A stretch of 64,000 nt of DNA. It comes from JBBSUQ01 sp964389755. GTDB lineage: Bacteria > Bacteroidota > Bacteroidia > Flavobacteriales_D > Crocinitomicaceae. Positions 43,580 to 51,916 of this stretch are shown here, piece by piece. Made by a program: the position numbers and the translations under genes. Location: assembly GCA_964389755.1 (NCBI GenBank), contig CAYMEW010000017.1:1-64000 (forward strand). Direction: 5' to 3'. The first letter of the stretch is position 1. Each line of letters begins with the position of its first letter. The notes under the pieces were generated by a model. That model was not told the DNA's origin, ran no database searches, and worked only from the letters and a program-made list of their open reading frames with translations.

Positions 43580-46500
43580 GTGAAAAGCAACGAACCGGTA
43601 CCGCACAATGAAAGTGAGCGCATCAAAGCACTTCGGAAATACCACGTGCTCGATGCAATGATCGAAAAGGATATTTACAGGATCACGAAACTCGCGGCAC
43701 TTACCTGCGAGGCACCAATCGCATTCATATCGTTCATCGATGAAAAAAAACAGTGGTTCAAATCAAGAATTGGGATCGACAAAAGCGAAACGCCGCGCGA
43801 AATAGCCTTTTGCCGCTATACGATCATGGGGCATGACTTGTTTATGGTCCCGGATGCACTGGAAGATCAACGCTTCTGCGACAACCCGCTGGTTCACGAT
43901 GACCCGTTTATCCGGTTCTATGCAGGCTTCCCGCTCACGGATCCCGACGGATTTGTACTCGGCACGCTCGCTGTGGTAGATCGCAAACCACGCACGCTGA
44001 CTGACATTCAAAGGGAAACGCTCCAACTGCTGGCCGAAGACCTCATGAATATAATTATCGTACGCCGGCGCAAAGAAGACCTCAAGAACTTTGAAAAAAT
44101 GTTCCGCCTCTCGAAGGACCTGATCTGTATTGCGGGTATTGATGGCTATTTTAGGCGGGTAAACCCGGCATTCAAAAAGGTGCTCGGCTGGGATAGTAAA
44201 GTGCTGCTGAAACAATCGTTCTTCGAACTGGTGCATCCCGATGACCTCGAAATGACGCGTAGACAAATTCAAAAACTTTCCAAAGGAGAGAATACGATTG
44301 ATTTTATGCACCGGATGCGCACAAAACAGGGAACCTATCGCTCCCTGCAATGGGCGGCATCACCCGAAAGGGAAAGCGGGAACATCTTCGCGATCGCAAG
44401 GGATGTGACCGATGAACAGGAACACGCACAACTGTTGCACGCCAGTGAAAGAAAACTGCGGGCGTTCTTCGAAAACTCGCAGGGACTCATGTGCACGCAC
44501 GACCTCGAAGGCAATTTCCTCTCCGTAAATGAAGCAGGGTCACGAACACTCGGCTATTCGCTCGATGAGATTCGCACAATGAGCCTCTTCGACATCGTTC
44601 CGGATGACCTCCACCAGGATTTGCGTAATTACCTCCGGGAAGTCAGCGAAAAAGGAAGGGCGCGCGGACAAATGGTAACGCGGCACAAGGACGGTACCAA
44701 CCACATCTGGATCTACAACAATGTACTCGAAAAGGAATTACCGGGAAGTCCCGCCTATGTCATAGGAAATGCCATTGATATCACCCGTCGGGCCAAACTC
44801 GAAAAAGACCTCAAACGGACCGGTGAACTGCTCCAGCAAACCAGTCGCACTGCAAGGGTGGGCGGCTGGGCACTCGACCTGGTTAACGAAAAACTCACCT
44901 GGACTTCCGTAACGCGCGAAATTCACGGGGTCCCACCAGACTTTAAACCGGTGCTGGATCAGGGAATCAATTTTTACAAGGAAGGCGAAAGCCGCGATTT
45001 GATTAAAAAGGCAGTGGGCAATGCCATTGAACAGGGCGAACCATGGGACCTTGAGCTACAAATCGTGAATGTCCAGGGGAAAGAGATTTGGGTGCGCGCA
45101 ATCGGGAACCCGGTGATGGAAAACGGAACCTGTAAAAGGTTATTCGGAACTTTTCAGGACATCGATAGCCAGAAAAAAGCGCAAATGGCGGTCGCCAGCT
45201 CCAGAAAACTACTGAATGACGTGCTTCAGGCGGCTTCCGAAGTGAGCATCATTGCAACCGATCCGGATGGGACGATTACACTTTTCAACAGGGGAGCTGA
45301 GAAATTACTGGGCTATTCCTCCGCGGAAATGATCGGGAAAACCCCGGCGATCTTTCACGATGAAACAGAAATAAAGAGACGCTCCGAAGTGCTTTCCAAA
45401 GAATTCGCCTACCCAGTGGAAGGATTTCGGGTATTTGTCGAACGGGCCGAAAAAATGGGCTCCGACCGTCACGAATGGACGTACTGCTGTAAAAATGGTA
45501 CCCGCAGGGTCGTTTCACTCGTGGTTACCCCCATTACGTCGGAGAAAAATGAGGTCATCGGTTACCTCGGAATTGCCGTTGATATTACTGAAAAACGCCG
45601 GATTGAAAAGGAACTGCTTACTGAAAAGATGCGCCTGCTTACATTCGTGGAGCACGCTCCTGCAGCCGTGGCTATGCTCGATAACGACATGCGCTACATG
45701 GTAGTGAGTCAACGATGGATCGATGATTACAAGATCCAGGGAAATATCCTCGGGAAATCCCATTACGAGGTGTTCCCGGATGTTACGGAGGAAGCACTCG
45801 CCCGTCATAAACGTGTACTGAACGGAGCCATTGAAAGAAATGATGAAACGGCCTATCGCCTGCCCGGTGATAAACGGGACCGCTACGTGGCCTGGGAAAT
45901 GCGCCCGTGGTACCAGTTCGATGGAAAGATTGGTGGAATGATGTTGTTTACGCAAAACATTACCTCGCTGATCCGACAACGGGAAGAACTTAAGAATGCT
46001 AAAAAACAGGCGGAACAGGCAAGTGAGGCCAAATCCGAATTCCTGGCGAATATGAGTCACGAGATTCGTACACCACTCAATGGCGTCATCGGGTTTACGG
46101 ACCTGCTCATGCAAACACAACTTGATGAATCCCAGTTTCAGTACCTGTCTATCGTTAACCAGTCGGCGAATTCCCTGCTGGGTATAATTAACGACATTCT
46201 TGATTTTTCTAAGATCGAAGCGGGCAAGCTGGAATTAGAGCGGGAACCGGCAGAATTATACGAATTGTGTCTACAGGCTACCGACATAGTCGCGTTTCAG
46301 GCCAAAAGCAAGGATCTCGAGATCATTTTTAGCTTCGGTGAGGAACTCCCCCACTTCGTATTGGTCGATGCGATCCGGTTAAAACAGATCCTGGTCAACT
46401 TACTGGGAAATGCCGTGAAGTTTACGGAGACCGGAGAAATTGAACTGAAAGTCGAAAATAAAGGAATGCTCGAAGACCGGGTTACGATTCGCTTCTCGGT

Positions 46501-47935
46501 ACGCGACACCGGTATTGGGATCCGCGAAGATAAACAGGCCAAAATCTTCGATTCGTTTTCACAGGAAGACAGCTCCACAACCAAAAAATACGGGGGCACA
46601 GGACTCGGTCTTACAATCTCCAACAGCCTGTTGGCGCTAATGGATAGTAAACTGGAACTAACGAGTAAGATCGGTATCGGAAGTACCTTTAGTTTTGAGA
46701 TTACCCTGCCGGTGGATGATATGCATCAATTAGCCCAGCAGGACGACCTGCCGGTAAAAACGGCTGTTATTGTGGATGATCAGGATGCCAACAGGCGCAT
46801 TGTCCGGGATATGCTGGAGATACATTCAGTTGAGGTCACCTGTGTATCAAACGGCCTGGATTTACTTCGACTCCTCGACGAGGGGCATAAATACGATGTT
46901 GTCATCATTGATTACCACATGCCCTTCATGAACGGGATCGATACGATCAGGAAATTGCGGGAGAATTTTTACCCGAATTTTGACGAGCAGTTCATTATTC
47001 TGTTACACAGTTCTTCGGCTACTGAAACGATCAGGAAATACCGCAAAGAACTGGGAATCACAAAAACATTGTTGAAACCGGTACGTGCCAAAGAACTCAT
47101 TTCCAGGCTCAAAACCTATGAGTTTGCGCAGGTCTCCCCCCTTAAAACGGAAGTCCCCAAACCTGTAGAAGAGCCGAACGAGTCGGTGGTACTGGTAGTG
47201 GAAGACAACGCCGTGAACATGCTGCTTGTACGCACGCTACTTCGCAAGATTCTGCCGGGCACGCTCGTGAAAGAGGCTGTCAATGGCGTGGAAGCTCTGG
47301 AAGTCTGCAACCAGATAAAGCCGGATCTGGTACTCATGGATTTACAGCTGCCACTCATGAACGGGTTTGATACGGCACGAGAGATTCGCGCACTCGGCTA
47401 TCAGTTCCCGATTGTGGCCCTTACTGCAGGAAATGTAAAAGGTGAACGCGAGAAATGCCTGGACGCCGGAATGAACGATTTTCTGAAAAAGCCGATTTCG
47501 GTGGATGAGCTCAAAAATGCATTGAAAAACTGGCTGGAAGGAAGTAAACACCCGGCTGAAAACGCTACTTCGATTAATTCCGCGAAGGTTGCCGAACCTG
47601 TTCATTTTAACCCGGAGGCGCTCAAATTATATTTTGGAAATGATGAGCAGGCATTGCTCGGTGTCCTTGGGATTGCACGGGATGAACTGGTGGAAAGCCT
47701 GGAGGCCATTGTCACTACCAGGGACAATCTGGAAATGGATCGCCTGAATGCCATTGCGCACAAGTCCAAAGGCATGGCTGCATCTTCGGGCTTCGAAAGC
47801 TTAGCCGCGATTGCAGGAAAGCTGGAACGTGCTGCTTTGGAAAAGAAGGAGGAAAAGTACATTCGGGAACTTATTGGGCAATTTTGCGCGGAAACGGAAC
47901 TGGTCTTACAATTACTGGCTGAAAAGCTCGGTTAA
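43580..47935 (+). CDS. Multi-PAS hybrid histidine kinase with two receivers and Hpt
   Basis: 1,451 aa. Domain order: GAF (about 20-165), five PAS/PAC units (about 170-280, 285-410, 415-530, 535-670, 675-800), a short coiled coil, HisKA with His827 (NMSHEIRTPLNG), HATPase (about 930-1045, with GTGLGL), receiver 1 (Asp1111), receiver 2 (Asp1254, VLMDLQLP) and a C-terminal Hpt (His1394 in IAHKSKGMAA). No membrane segments, so it is a soluble sensor and a complete phosphorelay in one chain. Receiver 1 has IDYHMP and looks weaker than receiver 2. The start is GTG. The output partner is unknown; the neighbouring operon (51534-54343) encodes a related kinase with the same GAF type. Confidence 0.93.
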   Translation: MKSNEPVPHNESERIKALRKYHVLDAMIEKDIYRITKLAALTCEAPIAFISFIDEKKQWFKSRIGIDKSETPREIAFCRYTIMGHDLFMVPDALEDQRFCDNPLVHDDPFIRFYAGFPLTDPDGFVLGTLAVVDRKPRTLTDIQRETLQLLAEDLMNIIIVRRRKEDLKNFEKMFRLSKDLICIAGIDGYFRRVNPAFKKVLGWDSKVLLKQSFFELVHPDDLEMTRRQIQKLSKGENTIDFMHRMRTKQGTYRSLQWAASPERESGNIFAIARDVTDEQEHAQLLHASERKLRAFFENSQGLMCTHDLEGNFLSVNEAGSRTLGYSLDEIRTMSLFDIVPDDLHQDLRNYLREVSEKGRARGQMVTRHKDGTNHIWIYNNVLEKELPGSPAYVIGNAIDITRRAKLEKDLKRTGELLQQTSRTARVGGWALDLVNEKLTWTSVTREIHGVPPDFKPVLDQGINFYKEGESRDLIKKAVGNAIEQGEPWDLELQIVNVQGKEIWVRAIGNPVMENGTCKRLFGTFQDIDSQKKAQMAVASSRKLLNDVLQAASEVSIIATDPDGTITLFNRGAEKLLGYSSAEMIGKTPAIFHDETEIKRRSEVLSKEFAYPVEGFRVFVERAEKMGSDRHEWTYCCKNGTRRVVSLVVTPITSEKNEVIGYLGIAVDITEKRRIEKELLTEKMRLLTFVEHAPAAVAMLDNDMRYMVVSQRWIDDYKIQGNILGKSHYEVFPDVTEEALARHKRVLNGAIERNDETAYRLPGDKRDRYVAWEMRPWYQFDGKIGGMMLFTQNITSLIRQREELKNAKKQAEQASEAKSEFLANMSHEIRTPLNGVIGFTDLLMQTQLDESQFQYLSIVNQSANSLLGIINDILDFSKIEAGKLELEREPAELYELCLQATDIVAFQAKSKDLEIIFSFGEELPHFVLVDAIRLKQILVNLLGNAVKFTETGEIELKVENKGMLEDRVTIRFSVRDTGIGIREDKQAKIFDSFSQEDSSTTKKYGGTGLGLTISNSLLALMDSKLELTSKIGIGSTFSFEITLPVDDMHQLAQQDDLPVKTAVIVDDQDANRRIVRDMLEIHSVEVTCVSNGLDLLRLLDEGHKYDVVIIDYHMPFMNGIDTIRKLRENFYPNFDEQFIILLHSSSATETIRKYRKELGITKTLLKPVRAKELISRLKTYEFAQVSPLKTEVPKPVEEPNESVVLVVEDNAVNMLLVRTLLRKILPGTLVKEAVNGVEALEVCNQIKPDLVLMDLQLPLMNGFDTAREIRALGYQFPIVALTAGNVKGEREKCLDAGMNDFLKKPISVDELKNALKNWLEGSKHPAENATSINSAKVAEPVHFNPEALKLYFGNDEQALLGVLGIARDELVESLEAIVTTRDNLEMDRLNAIAHKSKGMAASSGFESLAAIAGKLERAALEKKEEKYIRELIGQFCAETELVLQLLAEKLG

Positions 47936-48056
47936 TTGAGGCGCTGATCTTTAATAGAGCGAAAGAAACGCAGCTAACATATTGGTTATAAGTAAAAAAT
48001 ATTTAAAGAAGGAACTTCCCCTTTAAAAACAGGTGTTTTTTAGCTTCTTTACAGCG

Positions 48057-49490
48057 CTACTTGTTGTTCGTACCGAAACCTTTGCGAGTCATTTCTCCCC
48101 AGGATTTCTTACGTCTTAACTTCTCCCAGTTACCTTTCAGCGCCGAATAAACGGTGAAGGGATGGAAATACAAGGGCTCAAGAAGCGCGACGAAGAAAAA
48201 TTTTCTAAAGTCCCGCACAGACCGGTACTGCTGATATGTGAACTCTTCGGCAAAAAGGGCAAGCGTTGAAAAAAGGACGGCAAAGAGATAGACAAACAGG
48301 AGCAACAGGGAAAAGAAAGACCAGTTCAGTATCCCCAGACAAACAAAAAGTACCGAAATCATCAACCCGACGAATTCAACGATCGGTGCCAGGTATTCAA
48401 ACAGCATCCAATAGGGTACACTGATCATACCGAGTTGGCGATACTTGGGGTTTAGAAGCATCCTGCGATGTATCCAGAGCGTTTCCATAGTTCCGCGAGT
48501 CCATCGGCTGCGTTGCCGGCGCAGAATTTGAAAGTTTTCAGGTGCTTCTGTCCAGCAGAGCGGATCCGGAATGTAAGCAACGGTGTACTTTTTGCGGGCT
48601 TCAATCATTTTTCGGCGGATTCGGACGACGAGTTCCATATCTTCCCCCACTGTATGCGTATTATATCCCCCGCTCTCCAAAACGATTCGACGGTCAAACA
48701 TCCCGAAAGCGCCGCTGATGATGAGAAGGCCGTCTAATCGCGACCAGGCCATGCGTCCCAGAATAAACGCACGCAGGTATTCGATCGCCTGGATCCGGGG
48801 TAATAAGGCAGAAGGTACGCGTGCCTCCACAAGTTTTCCGGATTTTATAACGCATGAGTTCGCGATCCGCACCACCCCTCCTGTGGCCACCACCTGTGAA
48901 TCACTGTGCTCGAGTAGCGGCTTAACAAGCTTCAGCAATGCGTCTTTATCCATAATACAATCAACATCGATGCAAACGACATACGGGTTCCTGGAATAGT
49001 TAATGCCCGTATTCAGTGCATCAGCCTTGCCACCGTTTTCTTTGTCAATTACGGTAAGTCGCGAATATGCCGGGTTGCTTGATTTATAAATGCCGCGTAC
49101 TTCTTTCGTGGGAATTGCCTGGTGATATTCCACGGACTGCTTTTCAAGTTTGTAGGCTTTTCGGAGAATTTCCATAGAACTGTCGCGACTTCCGTCATTT
49201 ACAATAACCACTTCGTAGTGGTTGTAATTCAAACCAAGCAGGGACTTCACATTTTCTTCGATCGTACTTCCTTCATTATAAGCAGGCGCGATAATCGAAA
49301 GATGCGGAGCGAGTTCCGATCGGAGTACCGCGTCATAATTAATAAAACTATTTTCCCGAAGATGGCGCCGCAATGAAAAGGCGGAAATAAGTGCCAGTAC
49401 GAGGTATGAAAACATGACGAGAACCGCAAACCCAAGAATAAACAGGTTAAAGTAGTGTATGCCCGAGTCAATGTATGAATTGCCTGTCAT
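48057..49490 (-). CDS. Processive GT2 glycosyltransferase (membrane)
   Basis: 477 aa. One N-terminal membrane helix (about 14-38), a GT2 catalytic domain (about 55-330) with SIIAPAYNEG, VIVNDGSRD, NGGKADALNTG, the DxD motif VCIDVDCIMD, the base region VGEDMELVVR and the processive RRQRSRWTRG motif, then about four helices. This is the layout of PgaC/hyaluronan-synthase-type enzymes that polymerise and extrude a polysaccharide. Sugar donor unknown. Last gene of the kinase-receiver-YaiO-HEAT operon; overlaps HEAT by 4 nt. Confidence 0.92.
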   Translation of the reverse strand: MTGNSYIDSGIHYFNLFILGFAVLVMFSYLVLALISAFSLRRHLRENSFINYDAVLRSELAPHLSIIAPAYNEGSTIEENVKSLLGLNYNHYEVVIVNDGSRDSSMEILRKAYKLEKQSVEYHQAIPTKEVRGIYKSSNPAYSRLTVIDKENGGKADALNTGINYSRNPYVVCIDVDCIMDKDALLKLVKPLLEHSDSQVVATGGVVRIANSCVIKSGKLVEARVPSALLPRIQAIEYLRAFILGRMAWSRLDGLLIISGAFGMFDRRIVLESGGYNTHTVGEDMELVVRIRRKMIEARKKYTVAYIPDPLCWTEAPENFQILRRQRSRWTRGTMETLWIHRRMLLNPKYRQLGMISVPYWMLFEYLAPIVEFVGLMISVLFVCLGILNWSFFSLLLLFVYLFAVLFSTLALFAEEFTYQQYRSVRDFRKFFFVALLEPLYFHPFTVYSALKGNWEKLRRKKSWGEMTRKGFGTNNK

Positions 49491-50308
49491 AACTTGTTCA
49501 GTGTTTCAAGGGTGTGTGCAGCCTCTCCGGCTAACAGCGGATTCGAATGATTCCCAAGTTCACGGAGGAAGGGGCTACAGGTGGTCAGGTTGTATTTGCC
49601 GGCAATGCGCACACCGAGCAAATTGAACGACGGATTCCTGCTGGTCAGCAAATAAGCGGGATCGGGAACTTGATAGTCATCGTCCTGCTGGATTACAGCC
49701 AGAATTTGAAGCTGCATCCAGTCGTTGAGATAATCAATCGTTTGTTCAAGCCTGGAGACTGATTCAAGTCCATACAGACGGATTAATGTTAGCAGCGCCT
49801 CCAGACGCACGAGTTTGTGACGGTCGGCACACAGGGCTAACAGTTTTTTTTCCTGAATGGTATATCGCATTTCCGATACTTCACGAAGTCCTTCGATGCG
49901 ACGATGCCACCTGCGGGAGTTCAGCTTTTTTTCAGAATCGGAAGAAAGGCCCGTTTGTTCATAAAGTTTTTCAAGTTTTTCGGCAAACTCCCCACTATAC
50001 TGCTTATGTAATGCTATGAGCTGTTCCATAAGGCTCCCTCTGAATATCGGAAGGTGATAATCCGGAGAATCCATAAGGCGAAGAAGTATTTCAGGTTGGG
50101 AAGAATCATCGAACAAAAAGGCAAACAGCTGTTTTTGTTGCCAAGGAATAATTCGATTTTTAAGTCCGTCACGTCTTAATCGTATGTAGCGACTTACAAG
50201 GGTAATACTTGCAAAAAGTATAATGGCACCTGAAAAACTCACGATGCAAGCGATCAGAAAATAATACTGCCGGGCATCGTTCAGGTAATATGTCGCTTCT
50301 TCATGCAT
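49487..50308 (-). CDS. Membrane-anchored HEAT-repeat protein
   Basis: 273 aa. One N-terminal membrane helix (about 16-40), then helical pairs of HEAT type (LLALCADRHKLVRLEALLTL, LQLQILAVIQQDD, LLGVRIAGKYNL) to the end. HEAT proteins act as scaffolds. Between a GT2 and a YaiO-type barrel it may hold the inner-membrane synthase or couple it to the envelope; inference from gene order. 3-nt gap from the YaiO gene. Confidence 0.82.
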   Translation of the reverse strand: MHEEATYYLNDARQYYFLIACIVSFSGAIILFASITLVSRYIRLRRDGLKNRIIPWQQKQLFAFLFDDSSQPEILLRLMDSPDYHLPIFRGSLMEQLIALHKQYSGEFAEKLEKLYEQTGLSSDSEKKLNSRRWHRRIEGLREVSEMRYTIQEKKLLALCADRHKLVRLEALLTLIRLYGLESVSRLEQTIDYLNDWMQLQILAVIQQDDDYQVPDPAYLLTSRNPSFNLLGVRIAGKYNLTTCSPFLRELGNHSNPLLAGEAAHTLETLNKL

Positions 50309-50311
50309 ACT

Positions 50312-51526
50312 TTAAAACCGGCGTGCTATTATAAGTTGCACATTGAATTTATTTCGTGTTTGCACTGGCACGTATTCTTCGAGTTCATACATAAATACAG
50401 GTTGTAGAAACCAGTTATAATGAATCCTGAATCGGTACTGGAACCCGGCGCGAAGTGCATTTAATCGTGTAAATCCGGTACTGGTAAGGTAATAATAAGG
50501 CAAGGTACCATACTGAAGATCAAATTGAAAATACGACTCGTTTAATTCATTGGTAAAACGCAGGTTTAAAACATGGGTAGCATACCATTCTCCACCCTGA
50601 TTTGCAAGATACGGGTGATAGGTCAGTTTATACGGTCCGCGGATGAGCGAGGCACTTAGCGAATAAATAAAAACTTCTTCAGTTGCAAAATGGAGGAAAC
50701 GCAAACCACCTGAAAACTGTGCATAGTTTCGGATGCTGTGATACAGTTCCGCTCCTGCCCTAAATCCGGGAAATACTTTACTGTTTCCGGCCAGCCCCAC
50801 ATTTGTGTAGAGATAAGTCCGCTTATTGAGTTGCGGATAAGCCTCTGCCTCCACCTGGATACCGCTGTTGGTATAAAGTCGGCCGTAATTGGTTCGAATA
50901 ATCCACGGCATTGGCCTGTAATTCCGCTTATATTCAACGTGGGCAAAATGCCAGGGTGCGAATCCTGGATCGCTGAAGCTGGTATTAAAATAACCTCCTG
51001 ATACCATGTTTTTTTGCTGCTTCAATAAACTGGTACGCAAATATTCAACAGAATGATTCAGGGTGTCCGACTCGATGAAATCAAGGCTCTTAAGTGCCTC
51101 CTTTGTTCTGCCGAGCTCTCCCAGTGCCGTAGCCTCTTGAAAACGATAAAAAACAGGGTTTTCACCAGTCGCAACTCCAATACCTGCATAATGAAGTGCC
51201 TTTTCGGAGTTTGTTGCCCGATTGTGCTGAATGGTTAATAACATCAACGCTTCCTGGTTGGGCGGTTCCCGATCTGCTAATGGTTCTAACAGGGCAATGG
51301 CCTCCCTGTATTTTTCCTGCCAGCTTTCCACCCGTGCGTAGTAAATGGTATAATCTTCATTTTTCGGATAAAGCGTATGTAACGCGCGTATAATCGTTTC
51401 CGAACTGTCAACATGTCCGCGCGAAGCAGCGTCACGGGCCTGCTTGAACAGGCTATCGGGCGGAGTTTGCGAAAGCGTACATTGAATAGCAAATAAACCA
51501 GACAGAATAAGGAGTGTTTTAAGCAT
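50312..51526 (-). CDS. YaiO-family outer membrane protein with TPR
   Basis: 404 aa. Signal peptide (about 1-19), three to four TPR-like helical repeats (about 25-150: FKQARDAASRGHVDSSE, EAIALLEPLADREPPNQ, KALHYAGIG), and a C-terminal barrel of the YaiO type (about 165-404) with aromatic-rich strands (NRPMPW-like, PGFRAGAELYHSIRNYAQF, LNALRAGFQYRFRIHYNW). In E. coli YaiO is an outer-membrane protein; TPR-barrel proteins export polysaccharide (PgaA, AlgK/E). A polysaccharide exit port is the best guess here. Confidence 0.85.
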   Translation of the reverse strand: MLKTLLILSGLFAIQCTLSQTPPDSLFKQARDAASRGHVDSSETIIRALHTLYPKNEDYTIYYARVESWQEKYREAIALLEPLADREPPNQEALMLLTIQHNRATNSEKALHYAGIGVATGENPVFYRFQEATALGELGRTKEALKSLDFIESDTLNHSVEYLRTSLLKQQKNMVSGGYFNTSFSDPGFAPWHFAHVEYKRNYRPMPWIIRTNYGRLYTNSGIQVEAEAYPQLNKRTYLYTNVGLAGNSKVFPGFRAGAELYHSIRNYAQFSGGLRFLHFATEEVFIYSLSASLIRGPYKLTYHPYLANQGGEWYATHVLNLRFTNELNESYFQFDLQYGTLPYYYLTSTGFTRLNALRAGFQYRFRIHYNWFLQPVFMYELEEYVPVQTRNKFNVQLIIARRF

Positions 51527-51533
51527 ACGCCGT

Positions 51534-51896
51534 TCAGTGTTTGCGTAATAACTTACTTATGCGTGCAAGTAATACGGCCGGGCTAAAAGGTTTTGAAATG
51601 AATTCATCTGCTCCCAGGTTGAACACTTCAAGTTCAGTTGATTCCACCCCGTGTGCGGTAAGCACGATCACTGGGATATCTGACGCATTTTCATTCCGTA
51701 AAAGCGAAATAAGGCTTTGTCCTCCGGCAAACGGCAGATTCAAATCTGTAATCAGCAGGTCAGGGCTTTCGGTCCTCAATTGCTGCATGGCATCCTCCCC
51801 ATTATCGTAATCGTCTATCTCAAAACCATTACTACCAAGATAATATACCAGCGACTTACGCAATACGTCGTCGTCTTCAACTAACATTATTTTCAT
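51534..51896 (-). CDS. Single-domain response regulator
   Basis: 120 aa, a receiver without an output domain. Acidic pocket EDDD (7-10), phosphoacceptor Asp51 (ITDLNLP), switch residues and Lys in ISKPFSP. The frame opens upstream at TTG 51920, but ATG 51896 gives the normal MKIMLVEDDD start. It lies between the hybrid kinase and the YaiO gene, so it may relay phosphate from the kinase Hpt (His754) to a protein controlling synthesis, or act by protein binding. Confidence 0.92.
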   Translation of the reverse strand: MKIMLVEDDDVLRKSLVYYLGSNGFEIDDYDNGEDAMQQLRTESPDLLITDLNLPFAGGQSLISLLRNENASDIPVIVLTAHGVESTELEVFNLGADEFISKPFSPAVLLARISKLLRKH

Positions 51897-51916
51897 CCTT
51901 TCAATATCAATTGTGT